DNA of 64,000 bases from Poindextera sp035604135 (GTDB lineage Bacteria; Pseudomonadota; Alphaproteobacteria; Caulobacterales; Caulobacteraceae): positions 1 to 64,000 of the forward strand of contig DATNJB010000081.1 of assembly GCA_035604135.1 (NCBI GenBank). Reading direction: 5' to 3'. The notes under the pieces were generated by a model. That model was not told the DNA's origin and searched no databases. It saw nothing but the letters and a program-made list of their open reading frames with translations. This document shows positions 35,541 through 46,049 of this stretch, one piece after another (the first letter of the stretch is position 1; every line of letters starts with the position of its first letter). The position numbers and the translations under genes were made by a program.

Positions 35541-36440
35541 TTATGCCGCGCCGTCGAGGGCGGCTGTGGCGTGGGCGAAGTCGCGGTAGAGCGCGCTAGC
35601 GCGGCGGAACACCGGGCCTGGCGCCAGCGGCCGGTCGTCGATGCGGGTGATGGCGGAGACCTTCGCGAAGTTGCCGGCGGAGAAGATCTCGTCCGCGCCC
35701 CGGAACTCGGCATAGCGGAGCGTGGTCTCGACCACTTCAACGCCATCGGCGCGCAGCAGGCCAATCACCCGGCGGCGCGTGATGCCGGCGAGGAACGTGC
35801 CATTCGGGACCGGCGTGAAGACGACGCCGTCCTTGACCATGAAGACGTTGGAGTTGGCGAGCTCGGCCACGTTGCCAAGCATGTCGTTCATCAGGCAGTT
35901 GTCGAAGCCGCGCCGGCCGGCCTCGATCAGCGCGCGCGAGCCGTTCGGGTAGAGGCAACCGGCCTTGGCGTCGACCGGTGCGGTCTCGAGGGTCGGCCGG
36001 CGAAATGGCGACAGCGTGATGGCGAGCTCCCGCTCGCCCGGCATCGGCGTCTCATAGAGGCATAGGCACCAGCGGGTGGTCTCGGGGTCGAACTTCACTC
36101 CGCCGCCCATCCCGCTGTCGGCCCAGTACATCGGCCGGATGTAGAGGGCGGCAGACGGCGAGAACTTCCTGATGCCCTTGCGAGCGAGTTCGAGCCACGT
36201 CTCGAGCGGGACAACCGGCTTGAGCAAGAAAGCGCTGGCCGACTGGTTCACGCGCGCCATGTGCAGGTCGAGGTCGGGGGTCACCCCGTCGTAGGAGCGG
36301 GCGCCGTCGAAGACGCTTCCGCCCAGCCACGATGCCTGCGTGCGCGGACCCATGATCGCGACGTTTCCCTCATGCCAAGCGCCCTCGAAGAAGGTCCAGG
36401 TGGCCGAGTGCGGTTGGACGGTCGAGACCAGGGCAGACAT
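35541..36440 (-). CDS. Class IV (branched-chain-type) aminotransferase
   Basis: 299 residues from ATG 36440, chosen because a GAGG precedes it and the predicted promoter start lies upstream of it. GSVFDGARSY, the PLP lysine in VDAKAGCLYPNGSRAL, NVAELANSNVFMV and FLAGITRRRVIGLL fit the BCAT/D-amino-acid/aminodeoxychorismate lyase fold. BCAT is most likely; D-amino-acid or amine specificity is possible. It is divergent from the deacetylase and shares a promoter region with it. Confidence 0.84.
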   Translation of the reverse strand: MSALVSTVQPHSATWTFFEGAWHEGNVAIMGPRTQASWLGGSVFDGARSYDGVTPDLDLHMARVNQSASAFLLKPVVPLETWLELARKGIRKFSPSAALYIRPMYWADSGMGGGVKFDPETTRWCLCLYETPMPGERELAITLSPFRRPTLETAPVDAKAGCLYPNGSRALIEAGRRGFDNCLMNDMLGNVAELANSNVFMVKDGVVFTPVPNGTFLAGITRRRVIGLLRADGVEVVETTLRYAEFRGADEIFSAGNFAKVSAITRIDDRPLAPGPVFRRASALYRDFAHATAALDGAA

Positions 36441-36472
36441 GGGGCGCCTCGTGCTGAAAAACGGCCGATCCT

Positions 36473-36489
36473 TGCAGGCTTCGTGCCGT
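36473..36489 (-). promoter_or_regulatory. Weak sigma-54-like site for the aminotransferase
   Basis: On the minus strand ACGGCACG-AAGC-CTGCA keeps -24 GG and -12 GC at exact spacing but differs at three other positions. The predicted start is near 36461. Confidence 0.3.
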
Positions 36490-36492
36490 TCC

Positions 36493-36509
36493 ATGGCACG
36501 TTTCTGGCA
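36493..36509 (+). promoter_or_regulatory. Sigma-54-like promoter for deacetylase-glycosyltransferase
   Basis: ATGGCACG-TTTC-TGGCA has a perfect -24 element and one change in the -12 element (TTGC to TGGC), at exact spacing. It lies about 50 bases before the deacetylase start. Confidence 0.5.
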
Positions 36510-36558
36510 GCCAGGGCAGGCGCCGGCTCTCTTTGTCCCGGCTTGGTGAGGGACGCCC

Positions 36559-37314
36559 TTGGCTCAGGTCCGCCCGTTTGCGCGTAGGGTCTCGCAGGCC
36601 GTGGCGAAGCGTATCCCGGTCAAGCCCGTCCGCTCGAAGCTGACACGAGCCGTGGCGAGCCTTTCGTTCGACGACGTGCCCCGCTCGGCGACGATGGCGG
36701 GCGCCGAGGCCATGGAAGCCGCCGGCCTGCGCGGCACCTATTACGTTTGCGGCGGCCACACCGGCGCGACCTTCGAGGGCCTGGAGCAGCATGACTTGGC
36801 CGACCTCCGCCGCCTGCGTGACGCCGGCCACGAGATCGGCTGCCACACCTTCGCCCACCAAGATGCGACCGTTGTCCGTGAAGCGGACCGCCAGCGCGAC
36901 CACAACTCCAATCTTTCGTTCGCGGCCGAAGCGCTCGCGGGCCACGTGCCAGCGACGTTCGCCTACCCCTACGGGTCGACATCGATCCGCTCCAAGATGT
37001 TCTATTCCAGCCGGTTTCTGGTCTGCCGCGGCGTTCTCGCCGGCCTGAACGCGGGCGTCATCGATTTCGCCGAGCTGCGCGCGGTCGGCCTCGAGAGCCA
37101 CCGCGGGTTCGACCCAGTCCGTCTGGCCGACCTCGTCGCCGAGGCGCGCGAGAGGGCCGGATGGCTGGTGTTCTTCACCCACGACGTCTCGCCGGACCCC
37201 TCGCCGTTCGGTTGCCGGCGGGAGGAGCTGGAGAGCGTGATTGGCGCGCTCGCCGACGCGGCGATCGAAGTGCTGCCCATCAAGGACGCCGCGGCCCGCG
37301 TGCTGGCCGGCTAA
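36559..37314 (+). CDS. Polysaccharide deacetylase
   Basis: 251 residues from TTG 36559. The NodB motifs are present: ASLSFDDVP (catalytic Asp), HEIGCHTFAH (metal-binding HxxxH), FAYPYGS and LVFFTHDVS (catalytic His). There is no signal peptide. The fold removes acetyl groups from amino sugars in glycans. The GT2 gene follows after 16 bases, so the pair is an operon. Confidence 0.88.
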   Translation: MAQVRPFARRVSQAVAKRIPVKPVRSKLTRAVASLSFDDVPRSATMAGAEAMEAAGLRGTYYVCGGHTGATFEGLEQHDLADLRRLRDAGHEIGCHTFAHQDATVVREADRQRDHNSNLSFAAEALAGHVPATFAYPYGSTSIRSKMFYSSRFLVCRGVLAGLNAGVIDFAELRAVGLESHRGFDPVRLADLVAEARERAGWLVFFTHDVSPDPSPFGCRREELESVIGALADAAIEVLPIKDAAARVLAG

Positions 37315-37330
37315 GGCAGGGGAGACGACG

Positions 37331-38383
37331 ATGGACCGGGTGAGGGTGGGGGCGCGGCCCAAGGCGCGGACACCGGTCGCTATGCCGCCGCGAACCGCGA
37401 CGATCTCCATCGTCATTCCGACCCAGCGACGAACGCCGGGCCTGGCGCGGGCCGCGCGGTCGGTGCTGCGTCAAACCGGAGTGGACCATGTGGCGCGGGA
37501 ACTCGTGATCGCCGACAACGATCAGGTCCCCTCGGCGCGTCCAACGGCCGAGCTATTGGCCGCCGAGGCCGCCTTTCCGGTGATCTATGTCCATGAGCCG
37601 CGCAGCGGCGTCGCCAATGCCCGAAACGCCGCTTTGGGCGCGGCCAGGGGCGCGCTTGTCGCTTTTCTTGATGACGACCAAGAGGCGCCGGCCGGTTGGC
37701 TTGCCGCGCTTCTCGACGTCCAGGCGCGGTTTGACGCCGATGCTGTGTTCGGGCCGGTGCAGGCCAGGGTGCCGGCCGGCGTCGTCGAGCACCGCGTCTA
37801 TTTCGAGCATTTCTTTTCGCATCTGGGCCCCGCCGAAGCAGGCTTGAAAGTGGGCCACACGGCCTGCGGCAACAGCCTCGTCAGACGAGCGGCGCTGCCG
37901 GACCGACACCGGCCGTTCTCCGAGCTCAGGAATCAGACCGGCGGCGAAGATGACCTTCTGTACGGCGGCATGCGGGCTGCGGGCGCACGGTTCGCCTGGT
38001 CGCCGGCGGCCTGCCTATTCGAAGATCCGCTGCCTGAGCGGCTCAGCCTGAACTACACGATCGCCCGCGCCTTCGCTTACGGCCACGGACCGACGGTCCA
38101 CTGCGCCTCGTCCAGCCCGCCCGATTGGCTGGGCGTCGCTCGCTGGATGGCGATCGGCCTCACACAGGCTCTGGCGTTCGGCTTGGTGGCCGCCGGCAAG
38201 TGGCTGGTGCGGGCCGAGGACCGCGCCCTGGCCTTGGATCGGGCAGCCCGTGGCCTGGGGAAGGTGCTTTGGTGGGGCCCCTTTCACATCCAGTTCTACG
38301 GGCGCACCGCAAGCCAGGAGTCGTCACGGCCCGCTTCCCACGGTTTGGGCGGTCGCAAACGAAACGCTCGAGTCCCGGTCTGA
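37331..38383 (+). CDS. Family 2 glycosyltransferase
   Basis: 350 residues from ATG 37331 with GGAG upstream. The GT-A motifs are ISIVIPTQRR, EPRSGVANARNAAL and FLDDDQEAPAGW (DxD). GEDDLLYGGMRAAG holds the ED catalytic base region. One or two membrane-associated helices lie near residues 280-300. It transfers an unknown sugar to a cytoplasmic-side glycan. Its last 60 bases overlap the convergent O-antigen-ligase-like gene. Confidence 0.88.
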   Translation: MDRVRVGARPKARTPVAMPPRTATISIVIPTQRRTPGLARAARSVLRQTGVDHVARELVIADNDQVPSARPTAELLAAEAAFPVIYVHEPRSGVANARNAALGAARGALVAFLDDDQEAPAGWLAALLDVQARFDADAVFGPVQARVPAGVVEHRVYFEHFFSHLGPAEAGLKVGHTACGNSLVRRAALPDRHRPFSELRNQTGGEDDLLYGGMRAAGARFAWSPAACLFEDPLPERLSLNYTIARAFAYGHGPTVHCASSSPPDWLGVARWMAIGLTQALAFGLVAAGKWLVRAEDRALALDRAARGLGKVLWWGPFHIQFYGRTASQESSRPASHGLGGRKRNARVPV

Positions 38384-39691
38384 CGGGGCTTCACTGCGCG
38401 GATGCGGGGGCATCGCGAGCTTGATTGCCGTGGCCGTGAACATCAGCCAGACCAGGTCGTTCTGAACGAGGGCGATCGACTCCGTGACACCATGCAGGCT
38501 GAAGACCGCCAGGAACGGTAGCGGAAAATACGAGGCCGCGGGCACGTAGAGCGTCCGTAGGGCTCTCAGCCAGACACCGGCGAACAGCAGCGCCCAGGCG
38601 CCGAGGCCGACGTAACCAAGCTCGAGCCAGATGCCGAGCCAGGTGTTGTGCGCCTCGTCCGTGACGAAGCCCTGCTGCAGCGAAATCCAGGGCAGCGGCC
38701 CCCAGATGGATTTGTTGTTCCAGACCGCCCCGTAGCCGTAACCGAGCAGCGGGCGCTGGGCGATCTGGCGAAGCACGGCCGACCAGATGCTCGTACGCCC
38801 GGTCAGCGTGATGTCCTTGCCTACGAGCCCGAACAGGAGGTCGGGCGTCAACCAGAGTGTAACCGCAAGGCCCACAAGCGCGCAGACCAGGACGCACGTG
38901 CCGGCGACCGCCCAGGCCGGGCCGCGGCGCGTGATGGCCATTATCGACATGCAGGCAGCAGCGATTGCGCAAGACACCAGGGAGGTCTTGGAGGTCGAAA
39001 GAAGGATCAAGGCGAACGCCCCCGCCGCCGCGATCGCCCATAACCACCGGCGCGGTGCATTGGCGATGGCGCTGGCGACGAACACGATGAAGGAGACCGA
39101 CATGTAGTAGCCGAGGTTGTTCTTATGGCTCCAGGCGCCGCGCCAGGCGCCTGGGAAGTCGACCTGCATCAGTCCGTATTCGGGGAGAAAGAGGGCGAGG
39201 GCGAATGAGAGCACGACCGTGATCCCGAGCGCCGTGGCCAGCACCTCGAGCAGCTGCGGCCAGGCGAACCGTTCAGCGAGGGTGACTCCGCCGAGCATGG
39301 TGAGCAGCAGCGCGATGCAGCGGCGGGTGGTGACCTCCGGGTCGATCGACCAGGCTATGGACGCGAACGTCACGGCGAGCAGCAGCAACAGCGCGGGGGC
39401 GCGCAAGATGGCCTTGCCCACGCCGCCGATCCGCGTCAGCGCCAGCGCCAGCGCCACCACGTACATGGGATAGAACGCGAGGCGAATCATGGCCGCAACC
39501 GGCTCAGAAGGCGGCGGCTCGCCCGGACCGGTCAGAAACATCACCCAGCACTCACTGAAAGCCAGCATCAGGCCGGCCGATGTCCAGAACGCCACGCGGT
39601 CGCCCAGCGACGCGCGCGGCGCTTGTGCGAACGTCATCGCCGGCGACGGCCCTCGCCTGGCCAGGGTTGGTTGGATCGACGGCGAGGCCAT
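38324..39691 (-). CDS. O-antigen ligase/polymerase-like membrane protein
   Basis: 455 residues with about 12 hydrophobic segments. The large loop contains TGRTSIWSAVLRQIAQRPLLGYGYGAVW and EAHNTWLGIWLELGYVGL, which fits the Wzy_C/WaaL signature (conserved Arg and late His). It polymerises or ligates lipid-linked glycan in the inner membrane. The start ATG 39691 is followed by a hydrophilic leader; MTFAQAPR at residue 19 is an alternative start. Confidence 0.87.
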   Translation of the reverse strand: MASPSIQPTLARRGPSPAMTFAQAPRASLGDRVAFWTSAGLMLAFSECWVMFLTGPGEPPPSEPVAAMIRLAFYPMYVVALALALTRIGGVGKAILRAPALLLLLAVTFASIAWSIDPEVTTRRCIALLLTMLGGVTLAERFAWPQLLEVLATALGITVVLSFALALFLPEYGLMQVDFPGAWRGAWSHKNNLGYYMSVSFIVFVASAIANAPRRWLWAIAAAGAFALILLSTSKTSLVSCAIAAACMSIMAITRRGPAWAVAGTCVLVCALVGLAVTLWLTPDLLFGLVGKDITLTGRTSIWSAVLRQIAQRPLLGYGYGAVWNNKSIWGPLPWISLQQGFVTDEAHNTWLGIWLELGYVGLGAWALLFAGVWLRALRTLYVPAASYFPLPFLAVFSLHGVTESIALVQNDLVWLMFTATAIKLAMPPHPRSEAPSDRDSSVSFATAQTVGSGP

Positions 39692-39802
39692 GTTCTCTCA
39701 GGCTCAGGCAGTGGGCGTTCGGTCCCACGAATCATCAAACGGTAAGGAAAGGATGCGCCGCGCGACAGGGCAGATAAACCGCGGAGGCAACCAAGCCCAC
39801 AT

Positions 39803-39973
39803 GCCCTCTACGCGCTTTTCTACAACTTCATCCGCACGCATTCGAAGCTGCGCACCGCAATGGCCACCGGGATCGCCACCAGGTCTCTAAGCTTCGAAGA
39901 TGCGCTGGCGCGGATCGACGCAACGCAGGCGCCGAAAGCGCGTGGGCCTTACAAAAAGCGCGTTCCGGCGTAG
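39803..39973 (+). pseudogene. C-terminal remnant of a DDE transposase
   Basis: The frame ending at the stop 39971-39973 encodes LYALFYNFIRTHSKLR, GIATRSLSFEDALARID and ends ARGPYKKRVPA. This is a typical tail of IS transposases (YNF-R-H-LR and a basic PYKKR end). Only about 56 residues remain, with no N-terminal catalytic part and no visible terminal inverted repeats. It marks an old insertion next to the polysaccharide genes. Confidence 0.72.
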
Positions 39974-40000
39974 CCTCGCGCCTCCAATGGGAGGCGACAG

Positions 40001-40186
40001 ATGGTTGACCGTTATACCAAGGCTGTCCTGACGATCATCGCGGTTGCGCTCGTTTTGCAGCTCGCCGTTCAGCTGACACCGCAAGCCCACGCGCAGGGCT
40101 CGGGCTGCGGCGCTAGCCAATTCAGCCCGTGTTTCGTCAAAGGCGAAGTGGAGGTGACGAACTTGTCTGACATTCCCCACCCGTAA
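40001..40186 (+). CDS. Small single-helix exported protein
   Basis: 61 residues with GGAGG six bases before the ATG. MVDRYTKAVLTIIAVALVLQ forms a membrane helix or signal, ending AHAQG. A Cys pair (GCGASQFSPC) follows and the tail is acidic. Similar tiny proteins occur singly in alphaproteobacteria. The function is unknown. Confidence 0.65.
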   Translation: MVDRYTKAVLTIIAVALVLQLAVQLTPQAHAQGSGCGASQFSPCFVKGEVEVTNLSDIPHP

Positions 40187-40269
40187 CTTTCAAACTGACG
40201 CAGCGTCCCGGATCGGCGCAGGGCGCTGCCGGAGACCGCCATTCCGCACATCGGGTCTCCACAACGCCG

Positions 40270-41130
40270 TCAGGGGCCGAACAGCACCATCTCGGTAAAC
40301 GCCAGATCGTTCTGGCGGGGCTTGTAGGGTCCCTTGAAGTAGCGAGGCGTCTTGTTCCTGAAAAAACAACCGGGCAGGCCCGGGATCGGTCCATCCGCGT
40401 CCAGGATCACGCAGGTCGCCCCCCGGCTCACGAGAACCCGTCCGAGCGGGCCGGCGAGCGAGACGAAGTCGGCTGTGTCGCGGCAGTAGACGAGTTGCAT
40501 GACGCCGATCGGCGCGTAGGCGATGCGCCGGCGCAGGAAAACGAAGGGGATAGGGCCGCGCGCGGTCTCGCAGACGAGCGCCAGGCAGCCGGCCTCGGCG
40601 TGCGCGCGCAACAGCGCGTAGTCGCTCAGCGCCGGGTGCTCGGCGCAGTCGCCGAGCGGCAAAACCTTCGTCGCGGCGCCACCGGCCAGGGCCGGAATTG
40701 AGACAAACTGGCCCTCACTGTACCGGCGATAGCCCAGCGCCTCGAGCAACGGCCACGTGTGCTTCGAGGCCGTTGTGTTCAAGTAGATGACGTTCTTCAG
40801 CTTTGAGGCGATCGACACCAGCAGCGCCGCATAGCTCTGGTATCGCGGATCCACATACAGGGCGGACGTGTTGCACTGGACAGGCGCCTCGCGACCATCG
40901 CCACGGCGGTGGAATATCAGCAGGTGCACGCCGACCACGGCGCCGTCCGCCGCCAGGGCATAGCCGAACTGCGGCAGGCCAGGCAGGCGCTCGCGAGCCG
41001 CCAGCACCTCCAACGCCGTGGCCCAGTATTTGCGAGTCCGGTCCGGGAATCCGCGCGTCAACAGATCGACCACCACCTCCAGGTCGGGGGCCTCGATCGG
41101 GCGACAGCGGATTTGCTGAGACGACGGCAT
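40270..41130 (-). CDS. GNAT-like acyltransferase linked to polysaccharide genes
   Basis: 286 residues. The N-terminal CRPIEAPDLEVVVDLLTRGFP, FGYALAADGAVVGVHLL and SALYVDPRYQSYAALLVSIA resemble the first half of a GNAT N-acyltransferase (acetyl-CoA-binding strand and turn). A second half has LVYCRDTADFVSLAGPLGR. It probably acylates a sugar or amine. A shortened relative is at 32557. The divergent P450 starts 15 bases away. A sigma-54-like site (GCTGCACG-AACC-TTGCA, 41195-41211) lies upstream inside the P450 5' end, but its -24 GG is lost. Confidence 0.7.
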   Translation of the reverse strand: MPSSQQIRCRPIEAPDLEVVVDLLTRGFPDRTRKYWATALEVLAARERLPGLPQFGYALAADGAVVGVHLLIFHRRGDGREAPVQCNTSALYVDPRYQSYAALLVSIASKLKNVIYLNTTASKHTWPLLEALGYRRYSEGQFVSIPALAGGAATKVLPLGDCAEHPALSDYALLRAHAEAGCLALVCETARGPIPFVFLRRRIAYAPIGVMQLVYCRDTADFVSLAGPLGRVLVSRGATCVILDADGPIPGLPGCFFRNKTPRYFKGPYKPRQNDLAFTEMVLFGP

Positions 41131-41145
41131 CGGAGATCGACCCTA

Positions 41146-42504
41146 ATGTTCGAAGCGGATACGCGCGACGCACGGGCGCCTGGTGCGAGACGCCTGCAAG
41201 GTTCGTGCAGCGGCGGGCTCGAAGCGGAACGCGGGCCTCGGCGGACGCCGCCAGGGCCGACCGAAGCTTACGACACGTCCCAGGATCTCCTGGTCTGGAT
41301 CGGCGGAAACCTGGATCGCTTCGGCGACATCTTTAAAGCCAGGGCGTTCGGCGGCGACATCTATGTCGTCAATCACCCCGACCACATCCAGCACGTCCTT
41401 CGGCGGAACTGGAAGAATTACCGGAAGGGCTTTGCGATCAAGAAGATCGCCCTCTTGCTCGGGCGGGGGCTGATGGTCAGCGAAGGCGAGCTCTGGAAGA
41501 CCCAGCGCAAGCTGATCCGGCCGGCATTTCACCGGAACGCCGTCGAAGCGTTGGTCGAAATCATGAACGCGACCAATCTCGACCTGCGGAACCGTTGGCG
41601 GCAAGCGGCGGCCCGGGGCGAGACGGTCAACGTCACGCGCGACACCAGCGCGATGGCCCTGAACACCGTGCTGATGTCCCTTTTTGGCGCCGACTTCGAG
41701 GCGCTCGAGCCGCACTTCCGCATCCTGACCGAGGAGGCCGCGCGCAACCTAGAGCTCGTCGAGGCCTTCAAGGGCCTGCGCCAGATCGTCGGCGAGCTCG
41801 TGAGCCGCCGGAGGCGCGACGGCGATCCGTCGCCGGACATGCTCGCCATGCTGATGGGGCTGCGGGATGCGGCCGGCCGCCCGGCCATGTCGGACTCTCA
41901 GCTCATCAGCGAGGTGATGACGACCGTCGTGGCTGGCCACGAAACGACCGCCAGCACCCTGAATTGGACCTGGTATCTGCTGTCGAGGCATCCGCGGGTC
42001 GAACAGCGGGTCCAGGCCGAGGTGGATACCGTCGTGCGGGGGGACGCGGTCGGACTTGCCGATATGGCGAAGGCTCCGCTGACGCGACAGGTCCTCGACG
42101 AGGCGATGCGACTCTACCCGGCCGGCTGGCTCATGACCCGACGAGCGCTGAAGGACGATCAGCTCGGCGAGTACGTCGTGCCAGCCGGAACCGAAATCTA
42201 CATAGCGCCGTACTTCATGCAGCGGCACCCGGGATTCTGGGAGGATCCGGCTCGGTTTGACCCCGACCGCTTCGCGCCGGAGCGATCGCAGGATCGGCCC
42301 GAGCTGGCCATGCTGCCGTTCTCGGCCGGCCCGAGGAACTGCATTGGAGAGCAGTACGCCCGCACCGAAATGCAGATCCACCTCATGACGATGGCCAAGC
42401 GCCTGCGGCTGACCTACGCCGATGCGAGAGCGCCGGAACTCGATGTTGGCGTGAACCTCCGCAGCAAGCACGACTTCATCATGCGGCCCGAACTTAGGGC
42501 CTGA
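41146..42504 (+). CDS. Cytochrome P450
   Basis: 452 residues. The I-helix motif is VAGHETTAS, the ExxR pair is in DEAMRLYP, and the PERF-like region is FDPDRFAPE. The heme-binding loop FSAGPRNCIGEQYA carries the axial Cys. The absence of an N-terminal membrane anchor is normal for bacteria; family resemblance is to fatty-acid/alkane-type CYP102/CYP110-like enzymes. Redox partners are not adjacent. The first 35 residues look weakly coding, so the start is uncertain. Confidence 0.92.
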   Translation: MFEADTRDARAPGARRLQGSCSGGLEAERGPRRTPPGPTEAYDTSQDLLVWIGGNLDRFGDIFKARAFGGDIYVVNHPDHIQHVLRRNWKNYRKGFAIKKIALLLGRGLMVSEGELWKTQRKLIRPAFHRNAVEALVEIMNATNLDLRNRWRQAAARGETVNVTRDTSAMALNTVLMSLFGADFEALEPHFRILTEEAARNLELVEAFKGLRQIVGELVSRRRRDGDPSPDMLAMLMGLRDAAGRPAMSDSQLISEVMTTVVAGHETTASTLNWTWYLLSRHPRVEQRVQAEVDTVVRGDAVGLADMAKAPLTRQVLDEAMRLYPAGWLMTRRALKDDQLGEYVVPAGTEIYIAPYFMQRHPGFWEDPARFDPDRFAPERSQDRPELAMLPFSAGPRNCIGEQYARTEMQIHLMTMAKRLRLTYADARAPELDVGVNLRSKHDFIMRPELRA

Positions 42505-42518
42505 AATCCCTTCCAGCG

Positions 42519-42535
42519 GTGGCATGCCGCTTGCT
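42519..42535 (+). promoter_or_regulatory. Sigma-54-like promoter for acyltransferase 3
   Basis: GTGGCATG-CCGC-TTGCT keeps -24 GG and -12 GC with perfect spacing and full -12 element. The predicted start near 42547 favours the ATG at 42590 over 42524. Confidence 0.6.
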
Positions 42536-42589
42536 GCCAGCCGAGATGCGCCAGGTCTCGGCGCCGAATGTGATCGGACTCACGAAATC

Positions 42590-43660
42590 ATGTCCGCGAA
42601 CAGCGTGTCGAAGTCAGATGCGGATCGCATCGGCGTCATGGATGGCGTCAGGGCCTGCAGCATTCTGCTGGTCATGGCCGGCCACCTGCTGCCGCTCGGC
42701 CCGAAAGTCCTGCACCTGAACCAATTCGGCGCCCTCGGCGGCATGGCGTTGTTCTTCACGCTGTCCGGCTTTCTCATCACGCGGTTGCTGTGCTCGGACA
42801 ACAACTTCACGGACTTCCTCATCCGGCGCCTCGCCCGGATCGTGCCGCTGGCGTACCTCTACATGCTCGTCGTCTTCGTCGCCTTCAACCACTCCATTGG
42901 CGCCCTGTTAAATGAGCTGCTGTTCACGCTGAACTACAACCACGGAATTATCAACGAATACAACGGACATCTCTGGTCCTTGTGTGTAGAGGTCCAATTC
43001 TATCTAGTCATTGGCGCTCTATACAGAATATTTGGCCGCAACGCAAAGTGGTTCATCCTTGGCCTCTGCCTGCTCATCACGACACTTCACGTCGTTGTCG
43101 GCGATGCTTACACCATAATGACCCACCTGCGCGGGGACGAGATCCTGACGGGGTCGTTGATGTACTTGTCCACGAACGGCGAATTCGGCGATCATCGGCG
43201 ATTCTGGCGCATCATGGAGCGCGCGACGCCCGCACTCGCGGTGCTGTTCCTCGTCGTCTGCCTTCCCTTGGGAGGCTTTCTCGGCAATTTCCGAGGCTAT
43301 GCGGCGAGCCTGCTGGTCGGATCGGTCCTCTTCACGCGTCGCCGGTGGCTGGCATCCGCGCTCATGTCGCGCCCGATGGCCTACATCGCCAACATCTCGT
43401 ATGCGCTCTACGTCATCCATCTCGGCGCGGCGGCCGGCCCGCTGTCCGGCGGTCCCAAGTGGCTGCTCTACCTGGTGAAGCGGCCGATCACCTTCGCCAT
43501 CACGTTCGGGCTCGCGCACCTATCGACGTTCTACTATGAGCGCCGTTGGATGGACCTTGGGCGCCGCATCGTACAGGCGCGGCGCGCAGCCAGGACGGTC
43601 GATATCCGCATCGCCGTCCTGCCGGCGCCTCATCGAGTCCGCGTCGGTTCAGCAACCTGA
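42590..43660 (+). CDS. Acyltransferase family 3 (OafA/YrhL-like) membrane protein
   Basis: 356 residues, about ten membrane segments. MDGVRACSILLVMAGHLLPLG contains the conserved R and catalytic His of the family. TLSGFLITRLL and GHLWSLCVEVQFYL (SxExQFY motif) are also present. It O-acylates extracytoplasmic glycans. The middle part is richer in A and T than neighbours. Its TGA overlaps the next ATG (ATGA-like, TGATG). Confidence 0.9.
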   Translation: MSANSVSKSDADRIGVMDGVRACSILLVMAGHLLPLGPKVLHLNQFGALGGMALFFTLSGFLITRLLCSDNNFTDFLIRRLARIVPLAYLYMLVVFVAFNHSIGALLNELLFTLNYNHGIINEYNGHLWSLCVEVQFYLVIGALYRIFGRNAKWFILGLCLLITTLHVVVGDAYTIMTHLRGDEILTGSLMYLSTNGEFGDHRRFWRIMERATPALAVLFLVVCLPLGGFLGNFRGYAASLLVGSVLFTRRRWLASALMSRPMAYIANISYALYVIHLGAAAGPLSGGPKWLLYLVKRPITFAITFGLAHLSTFYYERRWMDLGRRIVQARRAARTVDIRIAVLPAPHRVRVGSAT

Positions 43661-43839
43661 TGTTCAGGCGCGCGGTCGTCGGCTACCTGCGGAAGAGCCT
43701 CGTGCAGGCCCTGGTGGGCCTGTTCTCCATCGTGATCTTCACCCGCTGGCTGTCGCCGGCCGACTACAGCTTTTACGCGCTCGCCTCCTCGGCCATGGCG
43801 CTGGCCCTTGCAGTCCTCAAGGCGCGGACAGCGACATGA
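43660..43839 (+). pseudogene. Truncated polysaccharide flippase (Wzx/MATE-like) N-terminus
   Basis: 59 residues. FRRAVVGYLRKSLVQALVGLFSIVIFTRWLSPADYSFYALA is the typical first two helices of an oligosaccharide flippase. The frame then ends abruptly, and no continuation was found in other frames downstream. It is coupled to the acyltransferase, so it is the remains of a longer gene. Confidence 0.7.
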
Positions 43840-44171
43840 GCACTCTACGGCTGAGCGCGAGACTGATCTCCGCCCGCCCGGCGCGGCTCTAGGCGGCCTG
43901 CTCATTTCGCCACTGTTGCCGCGCGCGCGGCAAGGCATGACGGCTGCCGAAGGAGTCGGCAAAGAGCTTCGGGCGCGGAGAGCCGTGAAACACGACTGCT
44001 GACCGTGGGCGAAGCGCCGGCAAGCTCTGCCGTCTTTCCCCGTCGTCCGACTCCGGATATCGCGTTTGCGTCCGCCGTTCTTGCAGCCGCGGCACGTGTT
44101 GTGCATTTTGTTTTTCAGGCGCCCGCATGCGGCGAGGGACGCTAAGAAGACTGGTGCGATAGGGAGCGTTT
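43840..44171. other. 332-base gap after the flippase remnant
   Basis: No convincing gene on either strand. It probably holds the scar of the flippase deletion and the promoter of pckG. A GGCACG-TGTT-GTGC segment at 44091-44104 resembles a sigma-54 site but matches poorly. Confidence 0.4.
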
Positions 44172-46043
<1,872 letters not shown>

Positions 46044-46049
46044 CGCGCC

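Noticed and set aside
44091..44107. Possible sigma-54 site before pckG
   Set aside because: GG and GC are kept, but four other positions differ, including the first base of both blocks; likely chance.
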